Positions 8,522 to 16,060 of a DNA stretch of 64,000 nucleotides are shown here, piece by piece (the first letter of the stretch is position 1; each line of letters starts with the position of its first letter). Below the pieces are notes generated by a model. The model saw nothing but the letters and a program-made list of their open reading frames with translations, did not search any database and had not been told where the DNA came from. Source of the stretch: Bacteroidota bacterium (GTDB taxonomy: Bacteria; Bacteroidota; Bacteroidia; Flavobacteriales; Weeksellaceae); NCBI GenBank assembly GCA_023458535.1, contig JAEWYW010000062.1, positions 1-64,000 of the forward strand, written 5' to 3'. Position numbers and translations under genes: made by a program.

Positions 8522-8923
8522 TTATTTTTTTAAAGACAGTATATATTGTACCATTTTCTTAGCATCTTCTTTACTGATGTTAGGATGTGCCTGCATAGGA
8601 ACATCACCCCAAACGCCGCTTCCGCCATCAATAATTTTTCCCGCGAGCAGCTCAAGATCAGCATCAGTGTATTTGTCTGCAATTTCCTGATAAGAAGGAC
8701 CAATTAATTTCTGATCCGTTTTGTGGCAACTCAAACAATCTGATCCTTCAATAAGCTCCAAACCAGGTGTATAAACTGGCTTAACTGCTTTCGGAGGTTC
8801 AGGCTGTGCTACTGGTGTAGCGTCGCCAGAATTTTCGGGAACTGTGGGAATGGTGTTTTCACTCTTTCCGCAAGATATAGCAGCAAATGAAGCGATAGCT
8901 AATGAAAAAATTACTTTCTTCAT
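8522..8923 (-). CDS. Class I c-type cytochrome lipoprotein
   Basis: This 133-residue protein starts with a lipoprotein signal (lipobox Cys18 in FAAISCGKS), so it is anchored in a membrane facing the periplasm. A low-complexity Pro/Ala linker (about 28-50) follows. The single haem site is CLSCH at residues 63-67, and VPMQAHP supplies a likely distal Met ligand. The fold closes with KKMVQYILSLKK, the usual C-terminal helix of small cytochromes. It should shuttle electrons in respiration; the partner is unknown. It follows a small lipoprotein gene by 13 nt and shares its promoter. Confidence 0.9.
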   Translation of the reverse strand: MKKVIFSLAIASFAAISCGKSENTIPTVPENSGDATPVAQPEPPKAVKPVYTPGLELIEGSDCLSCHKTDQKLIGPSYQEIADKYTDADLELLAGKIIDGGSGVWGDVPMQAHPNISKEDAKKMVQYILSLKK

Positions 8924-8936
8924 GGTACATTAGGTT

Positions 8937-9188
8937 TTATTTGGTCTTTACAGTATCTTTTGGTTGAGCTTGTTCTTCCACTTTTGTAGTGATTTCAGGC
9001 TTAGCTTTTGAAGAATCCATTCTTGCTGACTCTGCTTCAGTTTCAGGAATGTAAGAAGAATCAACGATTGCTTCTTTTTTAGGTTCGTCAAGCATTGTGT
9101 TCGTATCTTGTAGGGTATTTTCATTTTTTTTAGAACAACTCACCACTGCTAAACTTCCGATAAAAGCTAATGCTACTAATTTTTTCAT
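8937..9188 (-). CDS. Small hydrophilic lipoprotein of unknown function
   Basis: This 83-residue protein has the signal MKKLVALAFIGSLAVVSCSKK with lipobox Cys18. The remaining 65 residues are charged and low in hydrophobics (LQDTNTMLDEPKKEAIVDSS, then SKAKPEITTKVEEQAQPKD), so it is probably disordered. I do not recognise a domain. It is the first gene of a two-gene unit with the cytochrome c downstream. Its promoter lies back to back with the trp promoter, so 9189-9276 is a divergent control region. Confidence 0.8.
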   Translation of the reverse strand: MKKLVALAFIGSLAVVSCSKKNENTLQDTNTMLDEPKKEAIVDSSYIPETEAESARMDSSKAKPEITTKVEEQAQPKDTVKTK

Positions 9189-9205
9189 GTAAATTTTATT
9201 TTAAG

Positions 9206-9213
9206 CAAAAATA
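9206..9213 (-). promoter_or_regulatory. -7 box of the lipoprotein/cytochrome operon
   Basis: The minus strand reads TATTTTTG, 17 nt before the ATG at 9188. It is divergent from the trp promoter. Confidence 0.65.
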
Positions 9214-9240
9214 GTAAATTTCATTATGAAAGAAAATTAT

Positions 9241-9271
9241 TTTGCATATTAAAAATTCATTTATATATTTG
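9241..9271 (+). promoter_or_regulatory. Promoter of the trp operon
   Basis: TTTG (9241-9244) and TATATTTG (9264-9271) are 19 nt apart, an exact fit to the Bacteroidota -33/-7 consensus. Only five bases separate the -7 box from the ATG of the leader peptide. Confidence 0.85.
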
Positions 9272-9276
9272 CCTCA

Positions 9277-9354
9277 ATGAATTTATTTAACAATATCGCA
9301 TGGTGGTGGCATTCAAACTCTTCGTCGGGTCTGAAGCGATTATCATATTGTTAA
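9277..9354 (+). CDS. trpL: trp operon leader peptide (25 residues, three consecutive Trp codons)
   Basis: The reading is MNLFNNIAWWWHSNSSSGLK followed by five more residues and TAA. TGG TGG TGG occupies 9301-9309. Tryptophan is the rarest residue in this proteome, so three in a row in a 25-codon frame between a strong promoter and trpE is diagnostic of an attenuator leader. The peptide itself needs no function; ribosome stalling on the Trp codons reports tRNA-Trp charging. The -7 box ends 5 nt before the ATG, so the transcript probably starts at or next to it. Leader peptides are too short for most gene finders. Confidence 0.9.
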   Translation: MNLFNNIAWWWHSNSSSGLKRLSYC

Positions 9355-9425
9355 GTGAAGTGATACTTAATTGAATGAATCCCAATATATCAGGACTTTG
9401 ACGAGCACGTTAAAGTCCTTTTTTT
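9310..9425 (+). promoter_or_regulatory. trp attenuator: terminator and competing antiterminator
   Basis: Terminator: AGGACTTTGACG (9392-9403) pairs over all 12 positions with CGTTAAAGTCCT (9408-9419), loop AGCA, then a T run to 9425. Antiterminator: TCGTCGGGTCTG (9322-9333) can pair with 9391-9404 through TCGTC/GACGA, G-U pairs and GTC/GAC. It encloses two nested helices (9345-9350/9383-9388 and 9351-9356/9365-9370). CATTCAA (9310-9316) is also complementary to TTGAATG (9371-9377). A ribosome stalled at 9301-9309 would cover up to about 9321 and leave 9322-9333 free, allowing read-through into trpE. Pairings are seen directly; the mechanism is inferred. Confidence 0.85.
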
Positions 9426-9445
9426 ATTAAAACATCCCACTTAAA

Positions 9446-10864
9446 ATGATTTTTGAAAATAAAATTTTTATAGATACTAAAGTAAAACTGCAGCTTGCAG
9501 ATTTACACACTCCCATTGGGATTTATCTCCGTCTGCGGGATCAATTTCGTCATACTATTTTGCTGGAAAGTGCAGGAAATCAAAACTCTGAAAATTCATT
9601 TTCTTTCATTGCCGTTAATGCCATTGCAGGTATTGAAATTGTAGATTACACTGAAGCTGAAATAAAATTTCCTTTGGATAACCCACAGAAAATGAGTTTG
9701 GAAAATGAAAAACTATCTGATGTTCTTCAAGCGTTCTCAAATTGCTTTCATTGCAATAACCCCGATTTATCAATAGCTGAGCAAGCGCAAGGTCTTTTTG
9801 GATATACAAGCTATGATGCTATTCCGTTTTTTGAAGATATAAAGTTTAAATCGCAGTCAGAAGAAAATAAAATTCCTTTGTTGCGTTACCGACTATATCA
9901 GTATGTTATAGCCATCAACCATCACAATGACGAGATGTTTCTGATAGAAAACAAAATTGAAGGTTTAAAATCTGAATTGTCAGTTATTGAAAACATCATC
10001 AATCAAAAAAATGCACCTGTTTATCCTTTTGAAACCATTGGCGAAGAAACTTCCAATCTTACAGACCAAGAATATCTCGAATCGGTAGAGTTTGCCAAGA
10101 AACATTGTTTTCGAGGGGATGTTTTTCAACTGGTTTTAAGCAGGAGATTTGAGCAAAAATTCAGAGGCGACGAATTCAATGTTTATCGTGCCTTGCGCAA
10201 TATCAATCCTTCGCCTTATTTATTCTTCTTCGATTATGGAGATTACAAACTATTAGGCTCAAGCCCTGAAAGTCAGTTAATTATAAAAGATGGGAAAGCC
10301 ATAATTCATCCTATTGCTGGAACATTTAAACGTAGTGGTAATGTCGAAGCCGATTTACAAGCCGCAGAAGCATTAAAACAAGATTCAAAAGAAAACGCTG
10401 AACATACGATGTTGGTTGATTTGGCAAGAAATGATTTAAGCATTCACGGGAAAAATACCCAAGTTTCCAAATTAAAAGAAATTCATTTTTTCTCACATGT
10501 CATACACATGGTGTCGGAGGTGGTAGCCGATGTTGCAGACGGTCAAAACCCATATGAAATGATTGCAACTACCTTTCCACAAGGCACTTTGAGCGGTGCC
10601 CTCAAATACAGAGCAATGCAATTGATTGATGGGCATGAGAAAACCTCACGCAGCTTTTATGCAGGTTGCATTGGTTTTGTGGGTTTTAACGGTCGCTGTA
10701 ATCAAGCCATTATGATCCGAACTTTTTTAAGTAAAAATAATACGCTCTTTTATCAGGCAGGAGCTGGCATTGTGGCAAAATCGTTTCCAGATAATGAGCT
10801 GCAAGAGGTGAACAACAAGTTGGGAGCTTTGAAAAAAGCGATTAAAAAAGCTAGTAAAATCTAA
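9446..10864 (+). CDS. trpE: Anthranilate synthase component I
   Basis: TrpE converts chorismate to anthranilate with ammonia from TrpG. The protein has 472 residues. An N-terminal regulatory domain (about 1-170) precedes the chorismate-binding domain, with FQLVLSRRFEQKF, LGSSPESQLII, HPIAGTFKRSG, MLVDLARNDLSIHG, TTFPQGTLSGALKYRAM and the closing YQAGAGIVAKSFPDNELQEV. These are the standard active-site blocks. It is the first structural gene after the attenuator. Feedback by Trp is expected for the family, but the N-terminal site cannot be judged by eye. Confidence 0.97.
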   Translation: MIFENKIFIDTKVKLQLADLHTPIGIYLRLRDQFRHTILLESAGNQNSENSFSFIAVNAIAGIEIVDYTEAEIKFPLDNPQKMSLENEKLSDVLQAFSNCFHCNNPDLSIAEQAQGLFGYTSYDAIPFFEDIKFKSQSEENKIPLLRYRLYQYVIAINHHNDEMFLIENKIEGLKSELSVIENIINQKNAPVYPFETIGEETSNLTDQEYLESVEFAKKHCFRGDVFQLVLSRRFEQKFRGDEFNVYRALRNINPSPYLFFFDYGDYKLLGSSPESQLIIKDGKAIIHPIAGTFKRSGNVEADLQAAEALKQDSKENAEHTMLVDLARNDLSIHGKNTQVSKLKEIHFFSHVIHMVSEVVADVADGQNPYEMIATTFPQGTLSGALKYRAMQLIDGHEKTSRSFYAGCIGFVGFNGRCNQAIMIRTFLSKNNTLFYQAGAGIVAKSFPDNELQEVNNKLGALKKAIKKASKI

Positions 10865-10876
10865 CAATCTAAAAAT

Positions 10877-10917
10877 GTATCAGTGTAGCAATCATTGCTA
10901 AACGGTTATACTGATAC
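10877..10917. repeat. Hairpin in the trpE-trpG gap
   Basis: GTATCAGT (10877-10884) pairs with ACTGATAC (10910-10917). The loop contains a second inverted pair AGCAAT/ATTGCT. There is no T run, so termination is unlikely; it may be an RNA processing or stability structure. Confidence 0.5.
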
Positions 10918-10937
10918 ACTGGTAAATTATAATAATT

Positions 10938-11504
10938 ATGAAAATTTTAGTTTTCGACAATTATGACAGCTTTACTTACAATCTCGTTCAGATGATTGAG
11001 CAGATTTCGGGAGAGAAAGTAGATGTCTTTAGAAATGACCAAATACTTTTGGAGAATATCGATAAATACGATAAAATTATTCTTTCGCCAGGGCCAGGGA
11101 TACCTTCTGAAGCTGGGATTTTGTTGGATGTTATTAAAAAATATGCACCTACGAAATCTATTTTTGGAGTGTGCCTAGGGCAGCAAGCTATTGCTGAAGC
11201 GTTTGGCGGAAGCTTAATCAATCTTTCGGAGATTTTTCATGGCGTGGCTACCGACGCAGTTCAGGTCAAGGAACATTCTATTTTTAATAATCTGCCAAAG
11301 ACTTTGGAAGTAGGAAGATACCATTCTTGGACGGTAAATCCTGATGATTTCCCTGCAGAACTCGAGATTACAAGCGTGGACAAAGATGGAATGATCATGA
11401 GTTTGAAACATAAAGAATATGATGTTCACGCCGTACAGTACCATCCCGAAAGTATATTGACGCCTAATGGGAAGGATATTTTGGAGAATTTTTTATCGAA
11501 TTAA
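10938..11504 (+). CDS. trpG: Anthranilate synthase component II (glutamine amidotransferase)
   Basis: This class I glutamine amidotransferase releases ammonia from glutamine for TrpE. In its 188 residues are the oxyanion strand ILSPGPGIPSEAG, the nucleophile elbow GVCLGQQAI (Cys79) and the His-Glu pair in AVQYHPESILTP. Such proteins often also serve p-aminobenzoate synthase, but the position between trpE and trpD points to tryptophan. It is separated from trpD by a 129-nt gap filled by structured repeat copy B. Confidence 0.96.
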   Translation: MKILVFDNYDSFTYNLVQMIEQISGEKVDVFRNDQILLENIDKYDKIILSPGPGIPSEAGILLDVIKKYAPTKSIFGVCLGQQAIAEAFGGSLINLSEIFHGVATDAVQVKEHSIFNNLPKTLEVGRYHSWTVNPDDFPAELEITSVDKDGMIMSLKHKEYDVHAVQYHPESILTPNGKDILENFLSN

Positions 11505-11512
11505 AATATTTT

Positions 11513-11602
11513 GGGCGACATTTTCCGTCTTCCGCTCCCAATCTTTCTCTGCGGCGGCGCAGCCGCCGCAGAGAAAGGATTTCCGCTCAAGCCGGGTCGC
11601 AA
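11513..11602 (+). repeat. Dispersed structured repeat, copy B
   Basis: The outer stem is GCGAC (11515-11519) with GTCGC (11596-11600). The conserved left block TTCCGCTCCCAATC ends at 11543. A perfect 15-bp central hairpin follows, TTTCTCTGCGGCGGC/GCCGCCGCAGAGAAA (11544-11558/11562-11576, loop GCA). The right block GGATTTCCGCT is 11577-11587. The copy fills the trpG-trpD gap. Confidence 0.85.
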
Positions 11603-11633
11603 ATCTTTCATAAAATAAAACACATCAGTTAAC

Positions 11634-12620
11634 ATGAAACAAATTTTACAATATCTTTTCAATCATCAAACCCTTACCAAAGCGGAAGCAAAGGCTATTT
11701 TACTGGAGATTTCTCAAGGGAAATTTAATGATAGTGAGGTGATTGCTTTTATCACCGTCTTTTTAATGCGTACCATTACGCTTGACGAACTTACAGGTTT
11801 TCGGGAAGCTTTATTATTAGCAAAGCCTGTTGATTTGGGAACGCAAGACTTGGTGGATATCGTGGGAACGGGTGGTGATGGGAAAAATACTTTTAATATC
11901 TCAACGTTAGCGAGTTTTGTTGTAGCAGGTACTGGTCAGAAAGTAGCCAAGCAAGGGAACTATGGAGCATCTTCAATCACTGGTTCATCCAACGTTTTAG
12001 AAGAACTGGGATATCAATTTAAAGACAATGCTGATGATCTAAAAACCGACTTAGAAAAAGCAAACATCTGTTTTTTACACGCACCGCTTTTTCATCCTGC
12101 CTTAAAAACGGTTGCTCCGATGCGCAAACAGCTGGGATTGAAGACATTTTTCAATATTTTGGGTCCATTGGTGAATCCTGTGCAACCCAAATTTACCATG
12201 ATTGGAGTTGCCAACCTAGAAATCGCTAGGGTCTACCAATATCTTTTGCAGAAGCAAAATAAAGAATTTATGTTGGTGCATGCTCTAGATGGTTACGACG
12301 AGGTTTCATTAACCAGTGATACCAAGATTTTTGATAAACATGGCGAAAAAATTTACTCAGCAGAAGATTTACAATTTAGAAACATTCTGCCAGAAAGTAT
12401 TTTCGGAGGTCATTCAAAACAGGAGGCTGCTGACATCTTCATGAATATTTTGAAAGGTAACGGTAGCGACGAGCAAAACGCTGTGGTTTTGGTAAATGCT
12501 GCTTTAGCATTGGAAAATACCAGAAAATACGGTAATTATTATGATTGTTTAGAACTAGCAAAAGACAGTTTGCTGAGTGGAAAAGCATTGAATTGTTTAC
12601 ACTTGTTGGTCGCTAGTTGA
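11634..12620 (+). CDS. trpD: Anthranilate phosphoribosyltransferase
   Basis: TrpD joins anthranilate to PRPP, the second step of the pathway. This 328-residue protein has the glycine-rich PRPP loop VDIVGTGGDGKNTFNISTLA, the KQGNYGASSITGSSNVLEELGY segment, the anthranilate-side HPALKTVAPMRKQLGLKTFFNILGPL and DGYDEVSLTSDT. The order matches the family. It is a separate gene, not fused to trpG as in enterobacteria. trpC follows after 51 nt. Confidence 0.97.
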   Translation: MKQILQYLFNHQTLTKAEAKAILLEISQGKFNDSEVIAFITVFLMRTITLDELTGFREALLLAKPVDLGTQDLVDIVGTGGDGKNTFNISTLASFVVAGTGQKVAKQGNYGASSITGSSNVLEELGYQFKDNADDLKTDLEKANICFLHAPLFHPALKTVAPMRKQLGLKTFFNILGPLVNPVQPKFTMIGVANLEIARVYQYLLQKQNKEFMLVHALDGYDEVSLTSDTKIFDKHGEKIYSAEDLQFRNILPESIFGGHSKQEAADIFMNILKGNGSDEQNAVVLVNAALALENTRKYGNYYDCLELAKDSLLSGKALNCLHLLVAS

Positions 12621-12671
12621 TAAAAAATTATTAAAAATCACACAAACAACCTATAACCACAACCGAACACA

Positions 12672-13451
12672 ATGAACATTTTAGATACGATAATTGAACG
12701 TAAAAAACAGGAAATTTTAGAATCCAAATCAAAAATTTCTGTTCAACAATTGAAAGATTCCGAATTTTTCGATCGTAAAAACTATTCATTAAAGGAAACT
12801 TTGAAAACCAAGTCAGGAATTATTGCAGAATTTAAAAGGAGATCTCCGAGCAAAGGAATTATTAATGATTATTTTTCACCTTTGGAAGTGGTTTCACAAT
12901 ATGAAAAATATGGAGCGAGTGCAGTTTCCATTTTGACAGATTCTAATTTTTTTGGCGGAAATTTTCAAGACATCATTAGTGTCAGAAATAAAATCAAAAT
13001 CCCTATTCTTCGCAAAGATTTTATGGTGGATGAATATCAGTTTTATGAAGCAAAATCAATTGGTGCGGATGTAATTTTGTTGATTGCGGCTTGTCTTACG
13101 CCCGCTCAAGTTCAGGAATTTACGGATTTGGCGCATCATTTAAATTTAGAAGTTTTGTTGGAAATTCATTCCGAAGAAGAGCTTGTTCAAATCAATAAAA
13201 ATATAGATTTTGTGGGAATTAACAACCGAAATTTAAAAGATTTTAAAGTGGATTTGCAACATTCTGTCAACCTTAAAAACCAACTTCCAGAAAATCTATT
13301 TTGCATTGCGGAAAGCGGAATTTATAATGAAGAAGATTTCAAATTTTTGAAAGAAAAAGGTTTTGATGGATTTTTGATGGGCGAATATTTTATGAAAAGC
13401 GAAAACCCCGGAAACAAATTCCAAGAATTTATTTCCAATGTATCTATTTAA
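12672..13451 (+). CDS. trpC: Indole-3-glycerol phosphate synthase
   Basis: TrpC closes the indole ring, with loss of CO2, from carboxyphenylamino-deoxyribulose phosphate. It is a 259-residue (beta/alpha)8 barrel. Visible motifs are the catalytic-lysine strand GIIAEFKRRSPSKGIIN, PILRKDFMVDEYQFYEA, ADVILLIAACL, the Asn/Arg segment VGINNRNLKDFKVD and the phosphate site IAESGIYNEEDF and GFLMGEYFM. It is not fused to trpF; trpF begins 19 nt downstream. Confidence 0.97.
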   Translation: MNILDTIIERKKQEILESKSKISVQQLKDSEFFDRKNYSLKETLKTKSGIIAEFKRRSPSKGIINDYFSPLEVVSQYEKYGASAVSILTDSNFFGGNFQDIISVRNKIKIPILRKDFMVDEYQFYEAKSIGADVILLIAACLTPAQVQEFTDLAHHLNLEVLLEIHSEEELVQINKNIDFVGINNRNLKDFKVDLQHSVNLKNQLPENLFCIAESGIYNEEDFKFLKEKGFDGFLMGEYFMKSENPGNKFQEFISNVSI

Positions 13452-13469
13452 GAATGTTACTATCTTGCC

Positions 13470-14165
13470 ATGGAAAACCATCAACTAACACCCATCAATC
13501 ATCAACCAAAACTCAAAGTTTGCGGGCTTACAAAACTCGACCAAATTGACAGTTTGATTGATATGAACGTTGATTTTTTAGGTTTTATTTTCTATGATAA
13601 ATCTCCAAGATATGTTTTGAATTGTTTTAATTTAGAAGAGATTTCCCAAATTAATCACAAAGGAAAAGTCGGTGTTTTTGTGAATGAATCTATAGAAAAT
13701 ATTATAAATTTTGCGCAACAAGCTAAACTCAATTTTGTTCAGTTGCATGGTGATGAAAACGCAAATTTCATACAAGTTTTACGAAAAATGTTAGGTGAAA
13801 GCATAAAAATCATCAAAGTCATTAGGATCGGAAATCAGTCTTCAGAGAAACTGCAAAAAATCATCGAGCAACAACCATCAACCATCAACTATTTATTATT
13901 TGACACTGACAGTAGAGCCTTTGGCGGAACAGGAAAATCTTTCGATTGGCAGATTTTAAATGACATTGAAATTCCTATTCCTTACTTTTTAAGCGGCGGA
14001 ATTTCTTTGGGAAACATTCATCAACTATCAACTATCAACCATCAACCATTTTCCTTGGACATCAACTCAAAATTTGAAATTGCTCCTGGCGATAAAGACC
14101 TTGATAAAATTAAAAACTTTATTAATATTATTAGCTTAAGCTCTAACAATACTACCAAAATCTAA
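13470..14165 (+). CDS. trpF: Phosphoribosylanthranilate isomerase, with heptamer repeats in the coding sequence
   Basis: TrpF does the Amadori rearrangement before TrpC. It is a 231-residue barrel with catalytic Cys in KLKVCGLTKLDQID, the FVQLHGDE strand, LLFDTDSRAFGGTGKSFDW (catalytic Asp) and FLSGGISLGNI for phosphate binding. Catalytic residues look intact. It is longer than usual because three stretches are written in ATCAACY-type heptamers: the N-terminal ENHQLTPINHQP (before the normal start of the fold), QQPSTIN in the middle and IHQLSTINHQP near the C terminus. They keep frame and probably lie in loops. trpB follows after 14 nt. Confidence 0.93.
   Translation: MENHQLTPINHQPKLKVCGLTKLDQIDSLIDMNVDFLGFIFYDKSPRYVLNCFNLEEISQINHKGKVGVFVNESIENIINFAQQAKLNFVQLHGDENANFIQVLRKMLGESIKIIKVIRIGNQSSEKLQKIIEQQPSTINYLLFDTDSRAFGGTGKSFDWQILNDIEIPIPYFLSGGISLGNIHQLSTINHQPFSLDINSKFEIAPGDKDLDKIKNFINIISLSSNNTTKI
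14020..14049. repeat. Heptamer repeat tract inside trpF
   Basis: The units ATCAACT, ATCAACT, ATCAACC, ATCAACC plus AT lie inside the coding frame and read HQLSTINHQP. Weaker tracts of the same unit lie at 13480-13510 and 13872-13892. Confidence 0.85.
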
Positions 14166-14179
14166 AATCTACAAAAAAA

Positions 14180-15364
14180 ATGAACTATAAAAACCCTGAT
14201 GAAAACGGATATTACAGCGAATTTGGTGGCGCATTTATTCCAGAAATGCTCTATCCTAATGTGGCAGAACTTCAAAACAAATATTTGCAAATAATTGAAT
14301 CTAAAGAATTTCAAGATAAATACAACAGTTTACTCCAAAACTATGTTGGGCGGGCTACTCCTCTTTATTTCTCGAAGAATTTAAGTGAAAAATACCAAAC
14401 CAATATTTATTTGAAAAGAGAAGACCTCAATCATACAGGAGCTCACAAAATCAATAATGCGCTTGGTCAGGCATTGTTGGCAAAAAAACTAGGTAAAAAC
14501 CGTATTATCGCTGAAACGGGTGCAGGTCAACACGGCGTTGCAACGGCTACTGCATGCGCTTTGTTGGGGTTGGAATGCATCGTTTACATGGGTGAAATTG
14601 ATATTGCTCGACAAGCACCCAATGTTGCAAGAATGAAAATGTTAGGTGCAAAAGTTTTCCCCGCAACTTCAGGTTCAAAAAGCCTGAAAGATGCTGTGAA
14701 TGAGGCTTTACGCGATTGGATCAATAACCCTACAACCACGCACTACATTATTGGAAGTGTTGTTGGTCCGCATCCATTTCCAGATTTGGTGGCACGATTT
14801 CAGAGTGTGATTTCAAAAGAGATAAAAGAACAGCTGCATGAAAAAATCGGGCGCAAAAATCCCGATTATGTTATCGCTTGTGTGGGAGGAGGAAGCAATG
14901 CAGCAGGCACATTCTACCATTTCGTTAATGAGCCTGAAGTGAAGATTATCGCTGCGGAAGCTGGCGGATTAGGAATAGATTCTGGAAAATCTGCAGCAAC
15001 CACTTTTCTCGGAACCTTGGGTGTTTTGCATGGAAGTCAAAGTTTGGTGATGCAGACGGAAGATGGACAAGTTATAGAGCCACACTCCATTTCTGCGGGA
15101 TTGGATTATCCTGGAATTGGTCCCATGCACGCCAATTTATTCAAAGAAAAAAGAGCCGAATTTTTCAGCATCAATGACGAGGAGGCTTTGAAGTCTGCTT
15201 TCGAACTCACCAAACTGGAAGGCATCATTCCTGCTCTCGAAAGTGCGCACGCTTTGGCAGTTTTAGACAAAAAAAAGTTCGAAAAAGACGATGTTGTGGT
15301 GATTTGTTTGTCTGGTAGAGGTGATAAGGATATGGAGACTTATTTGAAACATTTGGTAGATTAA
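14180..15364 (+). CDS. trpB: Tryptophan synthase beta subunit
   Basis: TrpB condenses indole with serine using PLP. The protein has 394 residues. The PLP lysine is K90 in LNHTGAHKINNALGQA. GETGAGQHGVATATACALLG and the phosphate-binding CVGGGSNAAGTFYHF are present, as are DYPGIGPMHANL and the closing VVICLSGRGDKDMETYLKH. The N-terminal FGGAFIPEMLYP matches the canonical type rather than TrpB2. Normally it pairs with TrpA, but here a DoxX-like gene separates them. The stop codon is followed almost at once by repeat copy C. Confidence 0.98.
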   Translation: MNYKNPDENGYYSEFGGAFIPEMLYPNVAELQNKYLQIIESKEFQDKYNSLLQNYVGRATPLYFSKNLSEKYQTNIYLKREDLNHTGAHKINNALGQALLAKKLGKNRIIAETGAGQHGVATATACALLGLECIVYMGEIDIARQAPNVARMKMLGAKVFPATSGSKSLKDAVNEALRDWINNPTTTHYIIGSVVGPHPFPDLVARFQSVISKEIKEQLHEKIGRKNPDYVIACVGGGSNAAGTFYHFVNEPEVKIIAAEAGGLGIDSGKSAATTFLGTLGVLHGSQSLVMQTEDGQVIEPHSISAGLDYPGIGPMHANLFKEKRAEFFSINDEEALKSAFELTKLEGIIPALESAHALAVLDKKKFEKDDVVVICLSGRGDKDMETYLKHLVD

Positions 15365-15369
15365 AATTT

Positions 15370-15460
15370 GGGCGACAAATTCCGCCTTCCGCTCCCAATC
15401 TTTATCTGCGGCGGCAAAGCCACCGCCGATAAAGGATTTCCGCTCAAGTCGGGTCGCAAA
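15370..15460 (+). repeat. Dispersed structured repeat, copy C
   Basis: This has the same flanks and orientation as copy B: GCGAC (15372-15376)/GTCGC (15453-15457), left block TTCCGCTCCCAATC and right block GGATTTCCGCT. The outer stem extends further here (AATTTG with CAAATT). The central hairpin TTTATC...GATAAA (15401-15433) contains two mismatches. Confidence 0.85.
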
Positions 15461-15508
15461 TTGAACATCAAAATACAAATCGTATCAACAGTATAAGATT
15501 AGAATAAA

Positions 15509-16060
15509 ATGCGAAAATTAAGTATAACAAGAGAAGAAATTTTTAACATTTTCGAATGGGTTTCGGTAATTATTGTCGCGATTTACATGACAAGTTATGG
15601 CATAGGAAAAGTCACCCAGTTTGGAGATATTTCAAGTTACACAGAACCCGAAAACAAACTTCAACCTATGGAACTGATGTGGGTTTTTTACTCCTACTCA
15701 AAGCCGTTTGCAATTATTATCGGAGTTTTTGAAGTTTTAGGAGCCTTACTTCTTGTAATTCCAAAAACCAGATTAATTGGCGGATTTATTTTAACGACTA
15801 TTTTAATTAACATCATTTTGCAAGACTACTTTTTTGAGGTTCTTCGAGGTGCATTGGCGAATGCCATTCTATATCAAATTTTAATTTTGATTATTTTTTA
15901 CAAACATCGTAATCGGCTAAAAAATGCTTTTAGGGCTTTGGCAGGAAGTTTCAAATTCAAATTAAGATGGATTTATATTCCTGTGGTAGTTTTAGTAGCC
16001 ATAAGCTACGAAATCATGATGTATGCCATCAATCAACTTTTAACACTTTTACTACAATGA
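15509..16060 (+). CDS. DoxX-like integral membrane protein inside the trp operon
   Basis: This 183-residue protein has four or five predicted membrane segments (VSVIIVAIYMTSYGIGKVTQF; FAIIIGVFEVLGALLLVIP; GGFILTTILINIILQDYFF; YQILILIIFY; a C-terminal YIPVVVLVAISYEIMMY). The order helix - GKVTQF loop - EVLGALLLVIPKTR is typical of the DoxX/DoxD-like family, whose members have varied or unknown roles. Its stop codon overlaps the trpA start by four bases (ATGA), so it is translationally coupled to trpA. No role in tryptophan synthesis is known for this family. Confidence 0.8.
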   Translation: MRKLSITREEIFNIFEWVSVIIVAIYMTSYGIGKVTQFGDISSYTEPENKLQPMELMWVFYSYSKPFAIIIGVFEVLGALLLVIPKTRLIGGFILTTILINIILQDYFFEVLRGALANAILYQILILIIFYKHRNRLKNAFRALAGSFKFKLRWIYIPVVVLVAISYEIMMYAINQLLTLLLQ

